Shown here piece by piece: positions 61,790-64,000 of a stretch of 64,000 bases of DNA; positions within the stretch are counted from its first letter, which is position 1, and every line of letters starts with the position of its first letter. The stretch is from an uncultured bacterium (GTDB taxonomy: Bacteria > Elusimicrobiota > Elusimicrobia > Elusimicrobiales > Elusimicrobiaceae): NCBI GenBank assembly GCA_949291515.1, contig CASEVY010000010.1, forward strand, positions 62,001 through 126,000. The letters run 5' to 3'. The notes under the pieces were generated by a model that saw only the letters and a program-made list of their open reading frames with translations, made no database searches and had not been told where the DNA came from. A program made the translations under genes and the position numbers.

Positions 61790-62707
61790 TTAAAAACGGC
61801 AGGATTTGCTGTAAATTTCAAATCGTTTTTCTATGTCCTGCTGTTTTACCTGCGCCAGTTTTTTGATGCTGAAACTTTCTATGGCGAAAGAAGCCAAAAC
61901 CGTTCCGTAGGCCAAAGCTTTCTTTATGTGCTTTATATTGTTCCAATTTTTTACAGAAGCCAAGTATCCTACGAAGCCCCCGCCGAAGCTGTCGCCCGCG
62001 CCGGTGGTATCCACCGGTTCCTCTATAAGGAAAGGCGGCACTTGGAACATAGCGTCTTTGGTCAGCAGCAAGGCGCCGTTGGGGCCCAGTTTTATTACCA
62101 CTACTTTAGGCCCCATTTTAAGTATGGCTTTGCCCGCCTTTATAAGATTGTATATGCCGGTAAGCTGGCGAGATTCCGCCTCGTTTACGAACACAATATC
62201 TATAGATTTAAGCAGTTTCAGCAGCTGCGTCTTATTGTTTTTTATCCATAAGTTCATAGTGTCGCAGGCGATAAGGCGCGGTTTTTTTACCTGTTTTAAT
62301 ACGTCAAGCTGCAATTTGGGCGATATATTGGCAAGGAACAAAGCGTCGGGTTTGGTATCGACATTTTTTAAAGCGGGAGCGAAATCGGCAAAGACGTTTA
62401 ACTCCGTGCAAAGAGTGGTTGCGTTTTTGAAATCCTTGTCGTATTCCGCGGCCCAAGTAAAGGTCTTTCCGTCTCTGACTTCGATGCCCGAAGTGTCTAT
62501 TCCGCGGTCGCGGAAGGGTTTAATGTGTTTTTTTGTAAAGTCGCTCCCGACCACCGCTATAACCTTCGGCTTGGCAAAGAAACTTGCCGCTATCGACGAA
62601 TAACTGGCCGAACCGCCCAAAACGTTCTTTACGGAGGATTTGTGCGTTTTGATATTGTCGAAAGCCATCGATCCGACTATTATTACCCTGCTTTTGTTCT
62701 TTTCCAT
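61790..62707 (-). CDS. PfkB family carbohydrate/nucleoside kinase
   Basis: 305 residues of the ribokinase fold: VGSMAFDNIKTHKSSVKNVLGGSASYSS (substrate GG motif), FVNEAESRQLTG, VIKLGPNGALL, and the catalytic DTTGAGDSFGGGFVGYLA anion hole with Asp. Could be an adenosine, ribo- or fructokinase; the substrate is not clear. It starts 1 bp after the SurA_N-like gene in an envelope operon. Confidence 0.9.
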   Translation of the reverse strand: MEKNKSRVIIVGSMAFDNIKTHKSSVKNVLGGSASYSSIAASFFAKPKVIAVVGSDFTKKHIKPFRDRGIDTSGIEVRDGKTFTWAAEYDKDFKNATTLCTELNVFADFAPALKNVDTKPDALFLANISPKLQLDVLKQVKKPRLIACDTMNLWIKNNKTQLLKLLKSIDIVFVNEAESRQLTGIYNLIKAGKAILKMGPKVVVIKLGPNGALLLTKDAMFQVPPFLIEEPVDTTGAGDSFGGGFVGYLASVKNWNNIKHIKKALAYGTVLASFAIESFSIKKLAQVKQQDIEKRFEIYSKSCRF

Positions 62708-62708
62708 T

Positions 62709-63425
62709 TTAATCCTTATAGAACAACGTTATTTTGTTTTCACCGTTGATTTTATCGGAATAGGATTTAAGCAAATCCTGCGCTTTTACCTGAAGGGCGG
62801 CCAGTTGTAAGGCCGCTTGGGCTGTTTCGGCGTCGGAATTTAATTCCTTTGCGGCTTTTTTGTCGGAAGCTAAGAGCTTGTCGGTCTCCTCTTTCAAAAG
62901 TTTTTCTTCCTGCGGGGTTACCTTTGCCGCTAGGATTAATGTGTTTTGAAACTTGGAGGCCAGTTTTTCTTTTTTAAGCTGCGCTTCGTATTCTGACGGG
63001 TTTAAATGGAACTGATTTCTTACCACCCATATATAGGCGTTTTTATTAAAACCGTTGCCGTCGTTAAATGCGGGCGAGTTTTTTATTTCGTAGCCTATTT
63101 CCAAATCGGATACGCCGAGGCCGAATTCTTCCGCCGCCTGCGCCATAGTTTCCTGAGTTATCATAGCCTGCAGAACTTGCTGGCGAATGGCTTTTTCTGT
63201 ATCTTCAGTGTAATCTTCCTGGTTTCTTGCTTCCTGAGATACCAGCTCGACATTTCTCCAAAAGTCTTTATACTTTATCGGTTTGCCGTCTACCTTGGCT
63301 ACCGCGGCGTTGGGGCCGTATTCTTCCATAAATACGCCCGCTCCGACAAAGCCCAAACTGCCGACAAAGAACAAAATGGTTATAACCAAAATGGGGTTTT
63401 TGTACTTGTTGAGAATGGAAATCAT
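62709..63425 (-). CDS. Membrane-anchored SurA_N/PpiD-like protein without PPIase domain
   Basis: 238 residues: one N-terminal membrane helix (NPILVITILFFVGSLGFVGAGVF), then VAKVDGKPIKYKDFWRNVELVSQEA, the SurA/PpiD chaperone N-terminal pattern, and helices ending in a coiled-coil-like segment. PpiD is over 600 residues with a parvulin domain; here no parvulin motif is seen. Probably a periplasmic chaperone anchored in the inner membrane. The bactofilin stop directly precedes its ATG. Confidence 0.82.
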   Translation of the reverse strand: MISILNKYKNPILVITILFFVGSLGFVGAGVFMEEYGPNAAVAKVDGKPIKYKDFWRNVELVSQEARNQEDYTEDTEKAIRQQVLQAMITQETMAQAAEEFGLGVSDLEIGYEIKNSPAFNDGNGFNKNAYIWVVRNQFHLNPSEYEAQLKKEKLASKFQNTLILAAKVTPQEEKLLKEETDKLLASDKKAAKELNSDAETAQAALQLAALQVKAQDLLKSYSDKINGENKITLFYKD

Positions 63426-63887
63426 TTATTTTTCTCCTTTTTTATTGTCTTTCTTTTCTTGTTTTTCCGTCTTCTCCGCTTTAGCGGGTTTGCTTTGCGG
63501 CTCGTCGGCGGCTATTTCCTCTTCGTCAAGAGAGGCTTCTTCCTCGCCAACTACGTGGATAGTCGCGCTTACTTTAGCGCCGCCTTCTATCAGAATGCTT
63601 TTTGAGCGTATATTGCCCGTGATTTTGGCGTCGGCCAATATTTCCACGCTGTCGGCCACGATATCGCCGGTCATCTGGCCTATCACTACTACTCCCTGTG
63701 CGGTAATATCGCCTTTTACCGTTCCGCTTTTGCTTATCGTAACGTATTTGGCGTTGTCTACGTTGCCTTCCAAAGCGCCGTCTATCCTTAAAGAGCCCTG
63801 CAAATCCAATGTCCCCTGGAATTGGCACTGTTCGCTTATTACGGAAACGTATTCTCCCGTTTTAACGTCTTTACTTAAAAAACCCAT
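63426..63887 (-). CDS. Bactofilin (BacA/CcmA family)
   Basis: 153 residues from ATG 63887 with GGAGGAG upstream; the frame's earlier start lies in the intergenic region. The central beta-helix (about 20-115) has repeated G-x-L/V/I-x-G units: QCQFQGTLDLQGSLRIDGALEG, GTVKGDITAQGVVVIGQMTG, ITGNIRSKSILIEG. The disordered Lys/Glu tail is usual. Polymerising cytoskeletal protein; the preceding M23 peptidase is its typical partner in cell shape. Confidence 0.94.
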   Translation of the reverse strand: MGFLSKDVKTGEYVSVISEQCQFQGTLDLQGSLRIDGALEGNVDNAKYVTISKSGTVKGDITAQGVVVIGQMTGDIVADSVEILADAKITGNIRSKSILIEGGAKVSATIHVVGEEEASLDEEEIAADEPQSKPAKAEKTEKQEKKDNKKGEK

Positions 63888-63904
63888 AACTCCTCCGAAA
63901 TAAA

Positions 63905-64000
63905 TTAAAAATAAGATCTGGGATTGACGGGTGTACCGTCTTTCCAAACTTCATAATGCAAATGTACGCCGGTGGAACGGCCGGTCGTTCCCATATTGGC
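63905..64000 (-). CDS. M23 family metallopeptidase, C-terminal end (partial)
   Basis: Only the last 31 residues are in the window, running off the right edge. [20 protein letters not shown] is the diagnostic M23 end with the zinc/active-site HLH. A peptidoglycan endopeptidase (LytM-like), whose gene stops 17 bp before the bactofilin start. Confidence 0.9.
   Translation of the reverse strand, partial: ANMGTTGRSTGVHLHYEVWKDGTPVNPRSYF

Noticed and set aside
1-64000. CRISPR arrays, insertion sequences or prophage
   Set aside because: I read the window for regularly spaced repeats, transposase motifs and phage structural genes and found none.

Overview
The window comes from a diderm, LPS-making, sugar-fermenting bacterium. 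The diderm evidence is BamA, a Skp/OmpH homologue, LpxA/C/D/I with FabZ, LptD and Pal/CpoB/TolB. The fermentative evidence is a PTS with GlcNAc catabolism and an L-lactate dehydrogenase. The gene content and moderate GC suggest a host- or gut-associated lineage, and Elusimicrobiota is my best guess. That placement rests on general resemblance, not on a marker-gene search, and should be treated as tentative.

Layout. 1-5,040 (+): amino-sugar operon holding the ptsI 3' end, a GlcNAc/glucose-type EIIBC gene, nagB, nagA and a GT2 glycosyltransferase. 5,128-9,820: cardiolipin synthase, a CNNM/CBS protein, a small PQ-loop-like protein, tRNA-Val and a secreted phosphatase-like protein that has lost metal ligands. 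9,907-13,077 (+): operon of an outer-membrane-like protein, a soluble histidine kinase, a coiled-coil protein and an AI-2E-family permease. 13,225-15,745 (+): pal-cpoB-tolB. 16,055-32,720 (+): one tightly packed run of eleven genes: tpiA, deoC, a 1,556-residue DnaA-family AAA+ protein, a lipoprotein, comM, dprA, topA, a Xer recombinase, a ROK kinase, lptD and tdk.

32,794-41,490: accessory envelope genes (two lipocalin-like lipoproteins with an exported nitroreductase, an outer membrane barrel), a flavoprotein, a LysE exporter, tRNA-Leu, an N-acetylmuramoyl-L-alanine amidase, a Nif3-like protein, an M20 peptidase, an atypical pilin-like gene and prepilin peptidase. 41,665-47,896 (-): nth, a Zn/Mn ABC importer, kbl, tdh and a DUF4097-like protein. 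47,978-50,944: a DMT exporter, rrf2-ldh and a YbaK-type deacylase. 50,992-58,624 (-): bamA-ompH-lpxD-lpxC-fabZ-lpxA-lpxI. 58,841-64,000 (-): an ECF sigma/anti-sigma/periplasmic protein module, rpmB, a trypsin-like protease, tRNA-Thr, and an M23 peptidase-bactofilin-SurA_N-PfkB operon.

Most of the content is core metabolism and envelope biogenesis. The best candidate for something undescribed is the 1,556-residue protein at 17,448-22,118. It has an apparently folded N-terminus, about 1,000 residues of low-complexity sequence, a DnaA/Hda-type ATPase with intact Walker motifs, and an unfamiliar C-terminal domain where DnaA's DNA-binding domain would be. It is followed 9 bp later by a lipoprotein. 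Other points of interest are several sigma70-like -10 boxes placed 5-6 nt before start codons (possible leaderless mRNAs), a pilin-like protein without the usual Gly cleavage residue, and a phosphatase-like protein with a damaged metal site.
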